From Thiobacillus denitrificans DSM 12475 (GTDB lineage Bacteria; Pseudomonadota; Gammaproteobacteria; Burkholderiales; Thiobacillaceae): a stretch of DNA of 64,000 nt. The DNA lies in contig NZ_AQWL01000002.1 in the NCBI RefSeq assembly GCF_000376425.1, positions 206,574-270,573 of the forward strand, written 5' to 3'. The notes under the pieces are model-generated. The model saw only the letters and a program-made list of their open reading frames with translations. It did no database searches and had not been told where the DNA came from. Of this stretch, positions 19,154 through 30,001 are shown one piece after another (the first letter of the stretch is position 1; each line of letters begins with the position of its first letter). The translations under genes and the position numbers were made by a program.

Positions 19154-19711
19154 ATGGTTTCCCTCACCACCCCCGTGTGCGATTTTGGCTGGAAAGCGCC
19201 TGGCTTCAGCTTGTCCGGCGTCGACGGAAAAGTGTGGACGCTGGCTGATGCGATGGGGCCGAACGGCGTGCTGGTGATGTTCATCTGCAACCACTGCCCC
19301 TATGTGAAGGCAATCCGTCCGCGGCTGGTGCGCGACCTGGCCGAGCTCAGGCAGCACGGCATCCATGCCATCGCCATCATGTCGAACGACCCGACCGAAT
19401 ATGCCGAGGACTCCTTCGACAACATGCAACAGGTAGCAGCGGAATTCAATTTCCCCTTTCCCTATGTGATCGACGAGACACAGCAGGTGGCGAAAGCTTA
19501 CGGGGCGGTGTGCACGCCGGATTTTTTCGGCTTCAACCGCGATTTCGAATTGCAGTACCGCGGGCGCTTCGATGAATCGCGCAAGGAAACGGCCCCCGAG
19601 GGCGTGCGTCGCGATCTGTTCGAGGCGATGAAGGAAATCGCCGCCACCGGGCGCGGTCCCGCCGGGCAGGTTCCCAGCATGGGTTGCTCGATCAAGTGGA
19701 AGGGAGAATGA
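19154..19711 (+). CDS. Thioredoxin-like (AhpC/TSA-type) protein
   Basis: A 185-residue cytosolic protein of the thioredoxin/peroxiredoxin superfamily that is often annotated as thioredoxin family protein. The key motif is FICNHCPYVKAIRPRL with a CxxC pair (CNHC). PTEYAEDSFDNMQ and YGAVCTPDFFGFNRDFELQYRGRFD follow, a pattern found in a widespread but poorly studied family. No signal peptide is present. The ATG at 19154 has GGAGAG upstream. The methyltransferase gene starts 1 base after its stop and the phosphatase-like gene follows 2 bases later, so the three form an operon. Confidence 0.85.
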   Translation: MVSLTTPVCDFGWKAPGFSLSGVDGKVWTLADAMGPNGVLVMFICNHCPYVKAIRPRLVRDLAELRQHGIHAIAIMSNDPTEYAEDSFDNMQQVAAEFNFPFPYVIDETQQVAKAYGAVCTPDFFGFNRDFELQYRGRFDESRKETAPEGVRRDLFEAMKEIAATGRGPAGQVPSMGCSIKWKGE

Positions 19712-19712
19712 C

Positions 19713-20327
19713 ATGGCCGATCGTCGTCAGCATTGGGAAACCGTTTACAACAGCAAGGCAGCGGACCAGGTCAGCTGGTTCCAGACGCATGCCGCTTCAT
19801 CGTTGCGCCTGATCACGGGCTGTGCGGACCGGGATGCCCGGATCATCGATGTGGGTGGCGGCACTTCGGTGCTGGCGGACGACCTGCTCGACGCCGGCTA
19901 CCGTCATCTGAGCGTGCTCGATCTGGCCGAATCGGCGCTGGCCGCCAGTCGCGCACGGCTCGGCGCGCGCGCGCAGTCAGTGCAATGGATTGCCGGCGAC
20001 ATCACCCAGGCCGAATTGCCGGCTGCGCACTACGACGTCTGGCACGATCGCGCGGTCTTCCATTTTCTGACCGATCCGGCCGATCGCGCACGTTATGTCG
20101 CGCAGGTCTTGAAGAGCGTGAAACCCGGCGGACATGTCATCATTGCCACTTTCGGCCCCGGCGGGCCGTTGCAGTGCTCGGGGCTCGACGTGATGCGCTA
20201 CGCCCCCGATGTGCTGCATGCCGAATTCGGCATGCCTTTCCGGCTGCTCGGGCACGAAACCGAAATCCACCACACCCCGGCTGGGCAGGAGCAGGAATTT
20301 GTCTACTGTTATTGCCTGCGCACCTGA
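19713..20327 (+). CDS. Class I SAM-dependent methyltransferase
   Basis: A 204-residue methyltransferase with the usual motif I (ARIIDVGGGTSVLADDLLDAG), motif II (HLSVLDLAESALAASRARL) and the region YDVWHDRAVFHFLTDPADRARYV. The opening HWETVYNSKAADQVSWFQ is typical of a family annotated as type 11/12 methyltransferases, some of which act on small thiols, metalloids or sulfur compounds. The substrate cannot be read from the sequence. It is tightly coupled to the thioredoxin-like gene before it (1-base gap). Confidence 0.85.
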   Translation: MADRRQHWETVYNSKAADQVSWFQTHAASSLRLITGCADRDARIIDVGGGTSVLADDLLDAGYRHLSVLDLAESALAASRARLGARAQSVQWIAGDITQAELPAAHYDVWHDRAVFHFLTDPADRARYVAQVLKSVKPGGHVIIATFGPGGPLQCSGLDVMRYAPDVLHAEFGMPFRLLGHETEIHHTPAGQEQEFVYCYCLRT

Positions 20328-20329
20328 TT

Positions 20330-21112
20330 GTGCTTGACCAGGTCCAGGCCTTGGTAAGGCGGGTTGCGCAGTGCGAGGTCACGCCGCGCTTCCTCAAGGT
20401 GGCGCACAGCCATAAGCCTGACGGCAGCCTCTTCACCGAAGCCGATGCGGCAACGCAGGCCGCGCTGGAAGCGGCGCTGCCGCATATCAAGGACGTGCCG
20501 GTGCTGGGCGAGGAAATGACCGAGCAACAGCAGCGCGATGCCTGGGAAGCTGGTCGCGACGGCTTGTGGTGCGTCGACCCGATCGACGGCACTTCCAACT
20601 TCGTCGCCGGGGTGCCCTATTTTGCCGTGTCGGTGGCCTATCTCTACAAGGGCGAGCGTCAGCTCGGCGTGGTGTACGATCCGGTCGCCGACGAGATGTT
20701 CACCGCCGAACGCGGACGCGGCGCGCATTTGAACGGCATCCCGCTGCCTTTGCGTACTCCTGCCACCGAACTGCGGCGCGCGCTCGCCGGAGTCGAAATG
20801 AAGCGCATCGACCGCGGGCTGGCCGGCCGACTCGCGGCGTGGCCGCCGTATGCCTCGCAGCGTAATTTCGGCGCCTCCACTCTGGACTGGTGCTACACCG
20901 CAGCCGGGCGTTTCGATATCTATGTCCACGGCGGCCAGAAGCTGTGGGATTACGCCGCCGGCGCACTGATCCTTGAAGAGGCGGGCGGACGGCTGGCCAG
21001 CCTGTCAGGCAGCTTCGACATCGCCAACGTGTGGGAGCGATCGGTGGTGGCTTCGGCCAGCCCGGAACTGTTCGAGCTGTGGCGCGACTGGTTGAAAGCC
21101 GCCGGCGCATAA
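20330..21112 (+). CDS. Inositol monophosphatase family protein
   Basis: Magnesium-dependent sugar or nucleotide phosphatase of the IMPase/CysQ/SuhB superfamily, 260 residues. The metal-binding signature is clear: GEEMTEQ, WCVDPIDGTSNFVAGVPYF and the C-terminal KLWDYAAGALILEEAGG. Substrate could be inositol phosphate, PAP (CysQ-like) or another phosphate monoester. In a sulfur oxidiser a role in PAP removal is possible, but this is speculation. The start is taken as the GTG at 20330, two bases after the stop of the methyltransferase gene; no better start lies downstream near the domain edge. Confidence 0.83.
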   Translation: MLDQVQALVRRVAQCEVTPRFLKVAHSHKPDGSLFTEADAATQAALEAALPHIKDVPVLGEEMTEQQQRDAWEAGRDGLWCVDPIDGTSNFVAGVPYFAVSVAYLYKGERQLGVVYDPVADEMFTAERGRGAHLNGIPLPLRTPATELRRALAGVEMKRIDRGLAGRLAAWPPYASQRNFGASTLDWCYTAAGRFDIYVHGGQKLWDYAAGALILEEAGGRLASLSGSFDIANVWERSVVASASPELFELWRDWLKAAGA

Positions 21113-21225
21113 GCGGCTTCATCGGGTGAATAAAAAGATTTTTAGCGTGTGACCCTGAGCTGCTACTTAAGCTTCACGTTTTAACCCATTGTCGTGGAAT
21201 CCTTTTTTTCCGGTTACGGCACGGC

Positions 21226-21255
21226 TTGCGAAAGCCCGCCCTGCTGACGGATAAT
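21226..21255 (+). promoter_or_regulatory. Candidate sigma-70 promoter for the tkt cluster
   Basis: TTGCGA (21226-21231) and GATAAT (21250-21255) are 18 bases apart, about 90 bases before the transketolase start. No repressor or CbbR site could be assigned with confidence, although the 233-base gap upstream of the gene leaves room for one. Confidence 0.35.
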
Positions 21256-21345
21256 CAGGGTTTTTGCATATTCTGCCCAAGCTGTCGCTGCACGGCTTTT
21301 CCGGGCGGGGAATGCGGCAGTTTTTACTTAGCTGAAGGGAACGCA

Positions 21346-23331
21346 ATGCCAACCCGTAACGACCTGGCCAATGCCATCCGCGCGCTTGCGATGGATGCAG
21401 TCGAAAAAGCCAAATCCGGCCACCCCGGCGCCCCCATGGGCATGGCTGAAATCGCCGAAACGCTGTGGAACCACCACATGCGCCACAACCCGACCAATCC
21501 CAAGTGGGCGGATCGCGACCGTTTCGTGCTGTCGAACGGCCACGGCTCGATGCTGATCTACGCATTGCTGCACCTGACCGGCTACGACCTGTCGATGGAC
21601 GATCTGAAGCAGTTCCGTCAGCTGCACTCCAAGACCCCGGGCCACCCCGAGTACGGTTACGCCCCCGGCATCGAAACCACCACCGGACCGCTCGGCCAGG
21701 GCATCACCAACGCCGTCGGCATGGCGATGGCGGAAAAGATTCTCGCCGCCGAATTCAACAAGCCCGACCACGCCATCGTCGACCACCACACCTATGTATT
21801 CATGGGTGATGGCTGCATGATGGAAGGCATCTCGCACGAAGCCTGCGCGCTGGCCGGCACCTGGAAACTCAACAAGCTGATCGCGTTCTGGGACGATAAC
21901 GGCATCTCGATCGACGGCCACATCGAGCACTGGTACACCGACGACACCGCGAAGCGCTTCGAAGCCTACGGCTGGAACGTCATCGCCGGCGTCGATGGCC
22001 ATGACGTGGTGGCGCTGGAAGCCGCCATCCAGAAGGCCAAGGCCAGCAGCGACAAGCCGACCCTGATCTGCTGCAAGACCATCATCGGCAAGGGCTCGCC
22101 CAACAAGGCCGGCACCCATGACGTGCATGGCGCCGCGCTGGGTCACGACGAAGTCGAGGCGACCCGCAAGCACATGGGCTGGACCCATCCCGCGTTCGAA
22201 GTGCCCGCCGACATCTACGCCGGCTGGGACGCCAAGACCAAGGGCCAGGGGCTGGAAACGCTGTGGAACAACAAATTCGCCGAGTACAAGAAGGCGTACC
22301 CGGCCGAAGGCGCCGAGTTCGAGCGCCGCATGAAGGGCGAACTGCCCGCCAACTGGAAGGCGCACGTCGCCGAGAAACTGGCCGCGATCAACACCAAGGC
22401 CGAAACCGTCGCCACCCGCAAGGCTTCGCAGATTGCGATCAATGCGCTGGCCTCCGCGCTGCCCGAGTTCCTTGGCGGTTCGGCCGATCTGACCGGCTCC
22501 AACCTCACCAACTGGGAAGGCTGCCATCCGGTGCGTCACGGCAAGCCCGGCAACTACATCAGCTACGGCGTGCGTGAATTCGGCATGGCCGCGATCATGA
22601 ACGGCATGGCGCTGCACGGTGGCCTGCTGCCGTTCGGCGGCACCTTCCTGATGTTCTCCGAATACTCGCGCAACGCCATCCGCATGGCTGCGCTGATGAA
22701 ACAGCGCGTGATCCACGTTTTCACCCACGACTCCATCGGCCTCGGCGAAGACGGTCCGACCCACCAGCCGGTTGAGCAGACCGCCACCCTGCGCATGATC
22801 CCCAACATCGACGTCTGGCGTCCGTGCGACACCGTCGAGACGATGGTCGGCTGGGTGCATTCGGTCGAGCGCAGCGACGGGCCCACCTGCCACATCCTGT
22901 CGCGTCAGAATCTGCCGTTCATGCAGCGCGACGAGGCGACCCTGGCCAGTATTGCCAAGGGTGGCTATGTGCTGAAGGACGCTGCAGGTGCCAAGGCCGT
23001 CATCATCGCCACCGGCTCCGAAGTCGAACTGGCCGTCAAGGCTGCGGATGCGCTGGCTGCCGAAGGCATCGCGGTGCGCGTGGTCTCGATGCCGTCGACC
23101 AACACCTTCGACCGCCAGGATGCCGTCTACAAGGCCGGCGTGCTGCCGAAAGGCCTGCCGCGCGTCGCGGTCGAGGCCGGCGTCACCGACTTCTGGCGCA
23201 AGTACGTGGGTCTCGAAGGCGCGGTGGTCGGCATCGACAGCTTCGGCGAATCCGCCCCGGCTCCGGCGCTGTTCAAGCACTTCGGCATCACCACCGAGGC
23301 GGTCGTGGCTGCGGTGAAGGGCGTTCTGTAA
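21346..23331 (+). CDS. tkt: Transketolase
   Basis: Thiamine-diphosphate enzyme that moves two-carbon units between sugar phosphates, used in the Calvin cycle and the pentose phosphate pathway. The 661-residue protein shows the standard motifs: [19 protein letters not shown] at the start, [16 protein letters not shown], the ThDP-binding [13 protein letters not shown], the pyrimidine-domain [16 protein letters not shown], and the C-terminal domain [12 protein letters not shown]. The ATG at 21346 has AAGGGA upstream. It leads a same-strand block with gap, pgk, pyk and fbaA. That order is known from Calvin-cycle clusters of sulfur-oxidising betaproteobacteria, in which the gene is called cbbT. 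Confidence 0.96.
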   Translation: MPTRNDLANAIRALAMDAVEKAKSGHPGAPMGMAEIAETLWNHHMRHNPTNPKWADRDRFVLSNGHGSMLIYALLHLTGYDLSMDDLKQFRQLHSKTPGHPEYGYAPGIETTTGPLGQGITNAVGMAMAEKILAAEFNKPDHAIVDHHTYVFMGDGCMMEGISHEACALAGTWKLNKLIAFWDDNGISIDGHIEHWYTDDTAKRFEAYGWNVIAGVDGHDVVALEAAIQKAKASSDKPTLICCKTIIGKGSPNKAGTHDVHGAALGHDEVEATRKHMGWTHPAFEVPADIYAGWDAKTKGQGLETLWNNKFAEYKKAYPAEGAEFERRMKGELPANWKAHVAEKLAAINTKAETVATRKASQIAINALASALPEFLGGSADLTGSNLTNWEGCHPVRHGKPGNYISYGVREFGMAAIMNGMALHGGLLPFGGTFLMFSEYSRNAIRMAALMKQRVIHVFTHDSIGLGEDGPTHQPVEQTATLRMIPNIDVWRPCDTVETMVGWVHSVERSDGPTCHILSRQNLPFMQRDEATLASIAKGGYVLKDAAGAKAVIIATGSEVELAVKAADALAAEGIAVRVVSMPSTNTFDRQDAVYKAGVLPKGLPRVAVEAGVTDFWRKYVGLEGAVVGIDSFGESAPAPALFKHFGITTEAVVAAVKGVL

Positions 23332-23339
23332 AAACCTGC

Positions 23340-23394
23340 GTCCGCGAAGGGCGCGAAGAAAAAAACTTCGTGTTTCTTCGCGCCCTTCGCGGAC
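23340..23394. repeat. Intergenic palindrome, TCCGCGAAGG family, copy 1
   Basis: A perfect 22-bp inverted repeat (arms 23340-23361 and 23373-23394, 11-base loop) fills the gap between tkt and gap. The arm begins GTCCGCGAAGGGCGCGAAG. Related copies lie at 43693-43775 and 46034-46114. It could form a strong RNA hairpin in the tkt-gap transcript. Confidence 0.85.
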
Positions 23395-23426
23395 AAGAAA
23401 AGATTTTCAACCTCACTGGAGACTGA

Positions 23427-24431
<1,005 letters not shown>

Positions 24432-24436
24432 AGAAC

Positions 24437-24493
24437 CAAGGGGCAAGGTACAAGTTTCAAGGGTTTTCCTTGCAACTTGAATCTTGCCTCTTG
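24437..24493. repeat. Imperfect palindrome between gap and pgk
   Basis: Two 26-base arms (24437-24462 and 24468-24493) pair at 22 of 26 positions around a 5-base loop. The arms are built from short CAAGG/CAAG words (CAAGGGGCAAGG and its partner). This lies 5 bases after the gap stop, so it could be an RNA-processing or stability hairpin. No T-run follows. Confidence 0.75.
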
Positions 24494-24569
24494 TATCTGC
24501 AGTGAGCTTTAAGGCCTGGTGCGCTCCGCGTGCCAACCCTTAAACCTTACTTTTCAGGAGAAACACACC

Positions 24570-25751
24570 ATGGCATTCATCCGTGTCACCGATCTCGATC
24601 TGGCAGGCAAGCGCGTGTTCATCCGCGCCGACTTGAACGTCCCGGTCAAGGACGGCAAGGTCACCTCCGACGCCCGCATCACCGCGTCGATGCGCACCAT
24701 CGAGCACTGCCTCAAGGCCGGCGCCAAGGTGATGGTCACCTCCCACCTCGGCCGTCCCAGCGAAGGCGAGTTCAGGGAAGAGGATTCGCTGAAGCCGGTG
24801 GTCGACGTGATCGCGCAGAAGCTCGGCAAGAACATCCGCCTGATCCGCGAATGGACCGACGGCGGCTTCGATGTCGCCGACGGCGAACTGGTGGTGCTGG
24901 AAAATTGCCGCGTCAACAAGGGCGAGAAGAAGAACGTCGACGACACCGCCAGGAAATACGCCGCATTGTGCGACGTCTTCGTGATGGACGCCTTCGGCAC
25001 CGCGCACCGTGCCCAGGCCTCGACCCACGGCATCGCCAAGTTCGCCCCGGTGGCGGCGGCCGGCATCCTGCTGACCGAGGAGCTCGACGCGCTGGACAAG
25101 GCGCTGGCCAACCCGGCGCGCCCGATGGTCGCCATCGTCGGCGGCTCCAAGGTGTCGACCAAGCTGACCGTGCTGGAAGCGCTGGCCGAGAAATGCGAGC
25201 AGCTGGTGGTCGGCGGCGGCATCGCCAACACCTTCCTCAAGGCTACCGGCCATAACGTCGGCAAGTCGCTGTGCGAGGACGACCTGGTGCCGACCGCGCA
25301 GGCGCTGATCGAGAAAATGACCGCACGCGGTGCGACCATCCCGATCGCCGTGGACGTGGTGTGCGGCAAGAAATTCGATGCCAACGAGCCCGCTGTGCTG
25401 AAGGATTCTGGCGACGTTGCAGACGACGACATGATTTTCGACATCGGCCCACAGAGCGCGCAGGAGCTCGCCGACATCATCATGAAGGCCGGCACCGTGG
25501 TGTGGAACGGCCCGGTCGGCGTGTTCGAGTTCGACCAGTTCGGCGAAGGCACCAAGACCATTGCCATGGCGATCGCCAACACCAATGCCTTCACCCTGGC
25601 CGGCGGCGGCGACACCATCGCCGCGATCCAGAAGTACGACATCTATGACAAGGTCAGCTACATTTCGACCGCCGGCGGCGCCTTCCTCGAATACCTGGAA
25701 GGCAAGGTCCTGCCGGCCGTGGCGATCCTGGAGGAACGCGCTCAGGGTTAA
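24570..25751 (+). CDS. pgk: Phosphoglycerate kinase
   Basis: Interconverts 1,3-bisphosphoglycerate and 3-phosphoglycerate with ATP/ADP. The 393-residue protein has the usual two domains. Motifs visible are [13 protein letters not shown] (substrate-binding), the basic patch [12 protein letters not shown], the hinge [19 protein letters not shown], and the nucleotide-binding [17 protein letters not shown] and GGGDTIAAI. The ATG at 24570 has AGGAG about 7 bases upstream and the family normally starts at this point. A strong terminator follows at 25764, so pyk and fbaA may be transcribed partly on their own. Confidence 0.96.
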   Translation: MAFIRVTDLDLAGKRVFIRADLNVPVKDGKVTSDARITASMRTIEHCLKAGAKVMVTSHLGRPSEGEFREEDSLKPVVDVIAQKLGKNIRLIREWTDGGFDVADGELVVLENCRVNKGEKKNVDDTARKYAALCDVFVMDAFGTAHRAQASTHGIAKFAPVAAAGILLTEELDALDKALANPARPMVAIVGGSKVSTKLTVLEALAEKCEQLVVGGGIANTFLKATGHNVGKSLCEDDLVPTAQALIEKMTARGATIPIAVDVVCGKKFDANEPAVLKDSGDVADDDMIFDIGPQSAQELADIIMKAGTVVWNGPVGVFEFDQFGEGTKTIAMAIANTNAFTLAGGGDTIAAIQKYDIYDKVSYISTAGGAFLEYLEGKVLPAVAILEERAQG

Positions 25752-25763
25752 CCAGCAAACGGT

Positions 25764-25800
25764 AAACGGTGAGCGTAGCCCGCTCACCGTTTTTGTTTTT
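25764..25800 (+). terminator. Intrinsic terminator after pgk
   Basis: A perfect 12-bp stem (AAACGGTGAGCG / CGCTCACCGTTT) with loop TAGCC is followed by TTTGTTTTT. It stands 13 bases after the pgk stop and 39 bases before the pyk start. Confidence 0.85.
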
Positions 25801-25838
25801 GTACCGCTTGCTGTTCACCGCTCACTGCCCGCCCACTT

Positions 25839-27272
25839 ATGATCCGCAGAACCAAAATTGTCGCCACCCTCGGCCCTGCCTGTTCCGATGCCAAAACCCT
25901 GGACCGGATGATGGAAGCCGGCCTGGACGTGGTGCGCCTCAACTTTTCCCACGGCGTGGCGCAAGACCATATCGACCGCGCCGAACTGGTGCGCTCGCTG
26001 GCGCGCGCGCGCGGCCGCGCGGTCGGTGTGCTGGTCGACTTGCAGGGTCCGAAAATCCGCATCGGCAAGTTCAAGGACGGCAAGATCGTGCTGGCCAAGG
26101 GGGATACCTTCATCCTCGATGCCGCCTGTGCGCTGGGCGACCAGACCCGCGTCGGCCTCGACTACAAGGAATTGCCGAACGATGTGAAGCGGGGCGTCAC
26201 CCTGCTGCTGGACGACGGCCGCATCGAATTCTGGGTCGAGGAAGTCAGGGGCACCGAGATCCACTGCAAGGTGGTGCAGGGCGGCGTGCTGTCCAACAAC
26301 AAGGGCATCAACCGCAAGGGCGGCGGGCTGTCGGCGGCTGCCCTGACCGAAAAGGATATCGAGGACATCAAGACTGCCGCCGCCCTGAATGCGGATTACC
26401 TGGCGGTGTCGTTCCCGCGTTCCGGCGCCGACATGCGCCAGGCGCGCGAACTGCTGCGCGCCGCAGGCGGCAAGAGCCAGCTGGTCGCCAAGATCGAGCG
26501 CACCGAAGCGATCGAAAACCTGGAGGAGATCCTCGAGGCTTCTGACGCCATCATGGTGGCGCGCGGCGACCTCGGCGTGGAAGTGGGCGACGCTGCGGTA
26601 CCCGCGCTGCAGAAACGCATGATCCGCATGGCGATCGAACGCAACAAGGTCGTCATCACCGCCACCCAGATGATGGAATCGATGATCACCAGTCCGATTC
26701 CTACCCGCGCCGAAGTGTCCGACGTCGCCAACGCGGTGCTCGACGGCACCGACGCGGTGATGCTGTCGGCCGAAACTGCTGCCGGCCAGTTCCCGGTCGA
26801 GGCGATCCAGGCCATGGACCGTGTCTGCCTGGAAGCGGAAAAGGAAGCCGAGCCCCATTTTTCCGGTGCCCGTCTCGACCACAGCTTTTTGCGACCGGAT
26901 GAGGCGATTGCGATGTCGGCGGTGTTCACCTCGGTGCACCTCAACATCAAGGCCATCGCCGCGCTCACCGAATCCGGCAACACCTGCCTGTGGATGAGCC
27001 GTCTGTCCACCCGGGTGCCGATCTATGCCTTGACACCCGGAGTTCAAACCCGTAGAAAAGTCACTCTTTTTCGCGGCGTCTACCCGATCAATCTGAAAAC
27101 CGCCACCAAGGATCGCGACGTGCTGCTGGCGGAAGCCGAGGAGGAGTTGCGGCGACGCGGTGCCGTGCGCGAAGGCGATCTGATCCTGCTGACCATCGGC
27201 GAGCCGATTGGTCAGTCGGGCGGCACCAATACCATGAAGATCGTCCGCGTAGGCGACTCCAGAAAATCCTGA
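25839..27272 (+). CDS. pyk: Pyruvate kinase
   Basis: Makes pyruvate and ATP from phosphoenolpyruvate. Its 477 residues fit a bacterial enzyme. Motifs: TKIVATLGPACSD, the substrate loop VRLNFSHG, the active-site block VARGDLGVEVGDAAVP, and TATQMMESMITSPIPTRAEVSDVANAVLDGTDAVML. The C-terminal domain is present. A pyruvate kinase inside a Calvin-cycle block draws carbon out of the cycle toward pyruvate. That fits fixed carbon feeding biosynthesis. A terminator precedes it, so a separate promoter in the short gap after pgk is plausible but was not identified. Confidence 0.96.
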   Translation: MIRRTKIVATLGPACSDAKTLDRMMEAGLDVVRLNFSHGVAQDHIDRAELVRSLARARGRAVGVLVDLQGPKIRIGKFKDGKIVLAKGDTFILDAACALGDQTRVGLDYKELPNDVKRGVTLLLDDGRIEFWVEEVRGTEIHCKVVQGGVLSNNKGINRKGGGLSAAALTEKDIEDIKTAAALNADYLAVSFPRSGADMRQARELLRAAGGKSQLVAKIERTEAIENLEEILEASDAIMVARGDLGVEVGDAAVPALQKRMIRMAIERNKVVITATQMMESMITSPIPTRAEVSDVANAVLDGTDAVMLSAETAAGQFPVEAIQAMDRVCLEAEKEAEPHFSGARLDHSFLRPDEAIAMSAVFTSVHLNIKAIAALTESGNTCLWMSRLSTRVPIYALTPGVQTRRKVTLFRGVYPINLKTATKDRDVLLAEAEEELRRRGAVREGDLILLTIGEPIGQSGGTNTMKIVRVGDSRKS

Positions 27273-27307
27273 TTCTGAAGCCCATTTTTTAAACTAGGAG
27301 AGTGTAA

Positions 27308-28375
27308 ATGGCCCTGATTTCCCTTCGTCAACTGCTCGACCATGCCGCCGAGAACGGCTATGGCCTGCCCGCGTTCAACGTCAACAACATGGAGCAGGTC
27401 CAGGCCATCATGCAGGCCGCCGCCGCCGTGGATTCCCCTGTGATCCTGCAGGGTTCCGCCGGTGCCCGTTCCTACGCCGGTGAACCCTTCCTGCGCCACA
27501 TGATCCTCGCCGCGATCGAGATGTATCCGCAGATCCCCGTCTGCATGCACCAGGACCACGGCGCGTCGCCGAGCATCTGCTTCCGCTCGATCCAGTCCGG
27601 CTTCTCGTCGGTGATGATGGACGGCTCGCTGGGCACCGACGGCAAGACGCCCTCCACCTATGAATACAACGTCGAGACCACCCGCAAGGTGTCCGAACTG
27701 GCCCACGCCTGCGGCGTCTCCGTCGAAGGCGAACTGGGCTGCCTGGGCTCGCTCGAAACCGGCATGGCTGGCGAGGAAGACGGCCACGGCGCCGAAGGCG
27801 CGCTGGATCACAGCCAGTTGCTGACCGACCCCGACGAGGCGGCCGACTTCGTCGCCAAGACCAAGGTCGACGCGCTCGCCATCGCCATCGGCACCTCGCA
27901 CGGCGCCTACAAGTTCACCCAGAAGCCCACCGGCAAGGTCCTGCGCATCGACCGCGTCAAGGAAATCCACGCCCGCATCCCCAACGTACACCTCGTGATG
28001 CACGGCTCGTCGTCGGTGCCGGAAGACTGGCTCGCCATCATCAACAGCTATGGCGGCGACATGGGCCAGACCTACGGCGTGCCGGTTGAGGAAATCGTCG
28101 AAGGCATCAAGAACGGCGTGCGCAAGGTCAACATCGACACCGACCTGCGCATGGCCTCCACCGGCTCCATCCGCAAGCACCTGGCCGAGAACAAGGCCAA
28201 CTTCGACCCGCGCAAATTCCTCAAGGAAAGCACCAAGGCCATGTCCGGCATCTGCCAGGCCCGCTACGAAGCCTTCGGCTCCGCCGGCCAGGCCAGCAAG
28301 ATCAAGAAGGTCTTCAACCTGGAAGAAATGCAGAAGCGCTACGACAAAGGCGAGCTGGATCCGAAGGTCAACTGA
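27308..28375 (+). CDS. fbaA: Class II fructose-bisphosphate aldolase, Calvin-cycle subtype
   Basis: Zinc-dependent aldolase joining glyceraldehyde 3-phosphate and dihydroxyacetone phosphate, and probably also making sedoheptulose bisphosphate in the Calvin cycle. The 355-residue length and sequence fit the CbbA-like subgroup. Motifs: [18 protein letters not shown], the zinc ligands in [23 protein letters not shown], the zinc His in [12 protein letters not shown], and the phosphate loop [16 protein letters not shown] lies upstream of the ATG. A strong terminator follows at 28408. Confidence 0.96.
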   Translation: MALISLRQLLDHAAENGYGLPAFNVNNMEQVQAIMQAAAAVDSPVILQGSAGARSYAGEPFLRHMILAAIEMYPQIPVCMHQDHGASPSICFRSIQSGFSSVMMDGSLGTDGKTPSTYEYNVETTRKVSELAHACGVSVEGELGCLGSLETGMAGEEDGHGAEGALDHSQLLTDPDEAADFVAKTKVDALAIAIGTSHGAYKFTQKPTGKVLRIDRVKEIHARIPNVHLVMHGSSSVPEDWLAIINSYGGDMGQTYGVPVEEIVEGIKNGVRKVNIDTDLRMASTGSIRKHLAENKANFDPRKFLKESTKAMSGICQARYEAFGSAGQASKIKKVFNLEEMQKRYDKGELDPKVN

Positions 28376-28407
28376 TCGCCGGCTTGCCGGAATCAGAGGC
28401 TGAAATC

Positions 28408-28437
28408 AAATGGGACGCTGCGGCGTCCCATTTTTTT
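28408..28437 (+). terminator. Strong intrinsic terminator after fbaA
   Basis: An 11-bp stem (AAATGGGACGC / GCGTCCCATTT) with loop TGCG is followed by four more T residues. It closes the carbon-metabolism block. Confidence 0.92.
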
Positions 28438-28690
28438 CGGCCCACGAGCGCCGCGCTGATGATCCTGGGGCGCCTTTTGGCTGGGAGCGGTCGTGCAGTT
28501 TGCTCGCCTCGGCTGACTGTTCATCGGCCGAATTCGTGGAGACGCACTGCACCACCTGGTTCAGCGATGGCGACCACAAACAACCTCCGCTGGATTGTCT
28601 TGAGACGAATGGAACCCGGAAGACGGTTTAACTATCGCCTATCATGGTGAAAAGATGCTGTGCCAAATGATGATGTGCCGGAGGCGACTT

Positions 28691-29959
28691 ATGAATACGG
28701 CGTTATCTGACCCTTCAAGCACGCTCCTTGGGAGTCTTCCCAGCCTGCTGCCTGGGCTCGAAGCACTTTACAAGGATGTCCATGCGCATCCGGAACTGTC
28801 GATGCAGGAGAACCGCACGGCGGGCCTTGCGGCGAAACATCTCCGGGACAATGGTTACGAGGTGACCGCTGACGTGGGCAAGACGGGGGTCGTCGGCCTG
28901 CTGCGCAATGGGGAAGGCCCCACGGTCATGCTGCGTGCCGACATGGATGCGCTCCCCGTGCGGGAGGCGAGCGGCGTCGATTATGCAAGCACCGTCATGG
29001 CCACGGATGCCGCGGGAAATTCCGTGCCGGTGGCGCATGCCTGCGGTCACGACATGCACGTGGCATGGCTGATGGGTGCGGCTGCGCTATTCTCGCAACG
29101 GCGCGAGGCCTGGCGCGGCACGCTGATGGTGGTTTTCCAGCCAGGCGAAGAGACGGCGCAAGGTGCACGGGCCATGATTGACGATGGCCTATTCACACGC
29201 TTTCCCAAGCCTGATGTCGTGCTCGGCCAGCATGTCATGGTCGGCCCCGCAGGTACAGTCGCGGGCAGCGCCGGGCCGATCACCTCCGCCGCCGATAGTC
29301 TGCAAATTCGTCTGTTCGGACGCGGTGCGCATGGCTCGATGCCGCAAGCCAGCATCGATCCGATCGTCATGGCCGCGGCGATCGTCCTGCGACTGCAAAC
29401 CATCGTTTCCCGCGAAGTGGCCGCCACCGACGCCGCAGTGGTTACCGTCGGGGTGTTGCAGGCGGGTACCAAGGAGAATGTGATCCCGGACGAGGCCATC
29501 ATCAAGCTGAACATCCGGACGTTCGATGAAGGGGTACGCAAGCATGTGCTTGCAGCGATCGAACGGATCGTCAACGCTGAAGCGCAGGCTTCCGGCGCGC
29601 CGCGGGCGCCGGAGATCACTCCGCTGGATCGCTACCCCCTCAACGTCAACGACAAGCAGGCGAGCGACCGCATTGCGGAGGCCCTGCGCCGCCATTTCCC
29701 GCCCGACCGCGTCCGGCACACCGGGCCGGCGCCGGCGAGCGAGGACTTCGGTTGCTTCGGGAGTGAATGGAACACACCATCGGTATACTGGTTTGTCGGT
29801 GGGACCGATCCCGACATCTATGCAAAAGCCAAGGCAGCGGGACGGATCAACGACCTGCCGGTCAATCACAGCCCCTTTTTCGCCCCCGTCATCCATCCAA
29901 CCCTGCAGACAGGCATCGAAGCCATGGTCGCGGGCGCGTTGGCCTGGCTGGCTAAATGA
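28691..29959 (+). CDS. M20-family amidohydrolase (hippurate hydrolase-like)
   Basis: Metal-dependent hydrolase of N-acyl amino acids or similar amides. The 422-residue protein has the M20D signatures: LRADMDALPVREASG (metal Asp region), AHACGHDMHVAWLMG, FQPGEETAQGARAMI, and the dimerisation-domain region GRGAHGSMPQASIDPI. The C-terminal NHSPFFAP is where the last metal ligand lies. It has no signal peptide. The ATG at 28691 has GGAGG upstream and is preceded by about 250 bases without a gene (28438-28690), in which nothing was recognised. Its base and codon use look a little less GC-biased than the neighbours, so it may have been acquired; this is a visual impression. Confidence 0.88.
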   Translation: MNTALSDPSSTLLGSLPSLLPGLEALYKDVHAHPELSMQENRTAGLAAKHLRDNGYEVTADVGKTGVVGLLRNGEGPTVMLRADMDALPVREASGVDYASTVMATDAAGNSVPVAHACGHDMHVAWLMGAAALFSQRREAWRGTLMVVFQPGEETAQGARAMIDDGLFTRFPKPDVVLGQHVMVGPAGTVAGSAGPITSAADSLQIRLFGRGAHGSMPQASIDPIVMAAAIVLRLQTIVSREVAATDAAVVTVGVLQAGTKENVIPDEAIIKLNIRTFDEGVRKHVLAAIERIVNAEAQASGAPRAPEITPLDRYPLNVNDKQASDRIAEALRRHFPPDRVRHTGPAPASEDFGCFGSEWNTPSVYWFVGGTDPDIYAKAKAAGRINDLPVNHSPFFAPVIHPTLQTGIEAMVAGALAWLAK

Positions 29960-30001
29960 AGAACCAATCAAACGTTTAACGCCCTCGCAGGACGTTTTCC
30001 G

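Noticed and set aside
21328-23280. Long minus-strand frame opposite transketolase
   Set aside because: Transketolase is complete with all motifs; the opposite frame has no family signature and is biased to Val, Gly, His and Arg.
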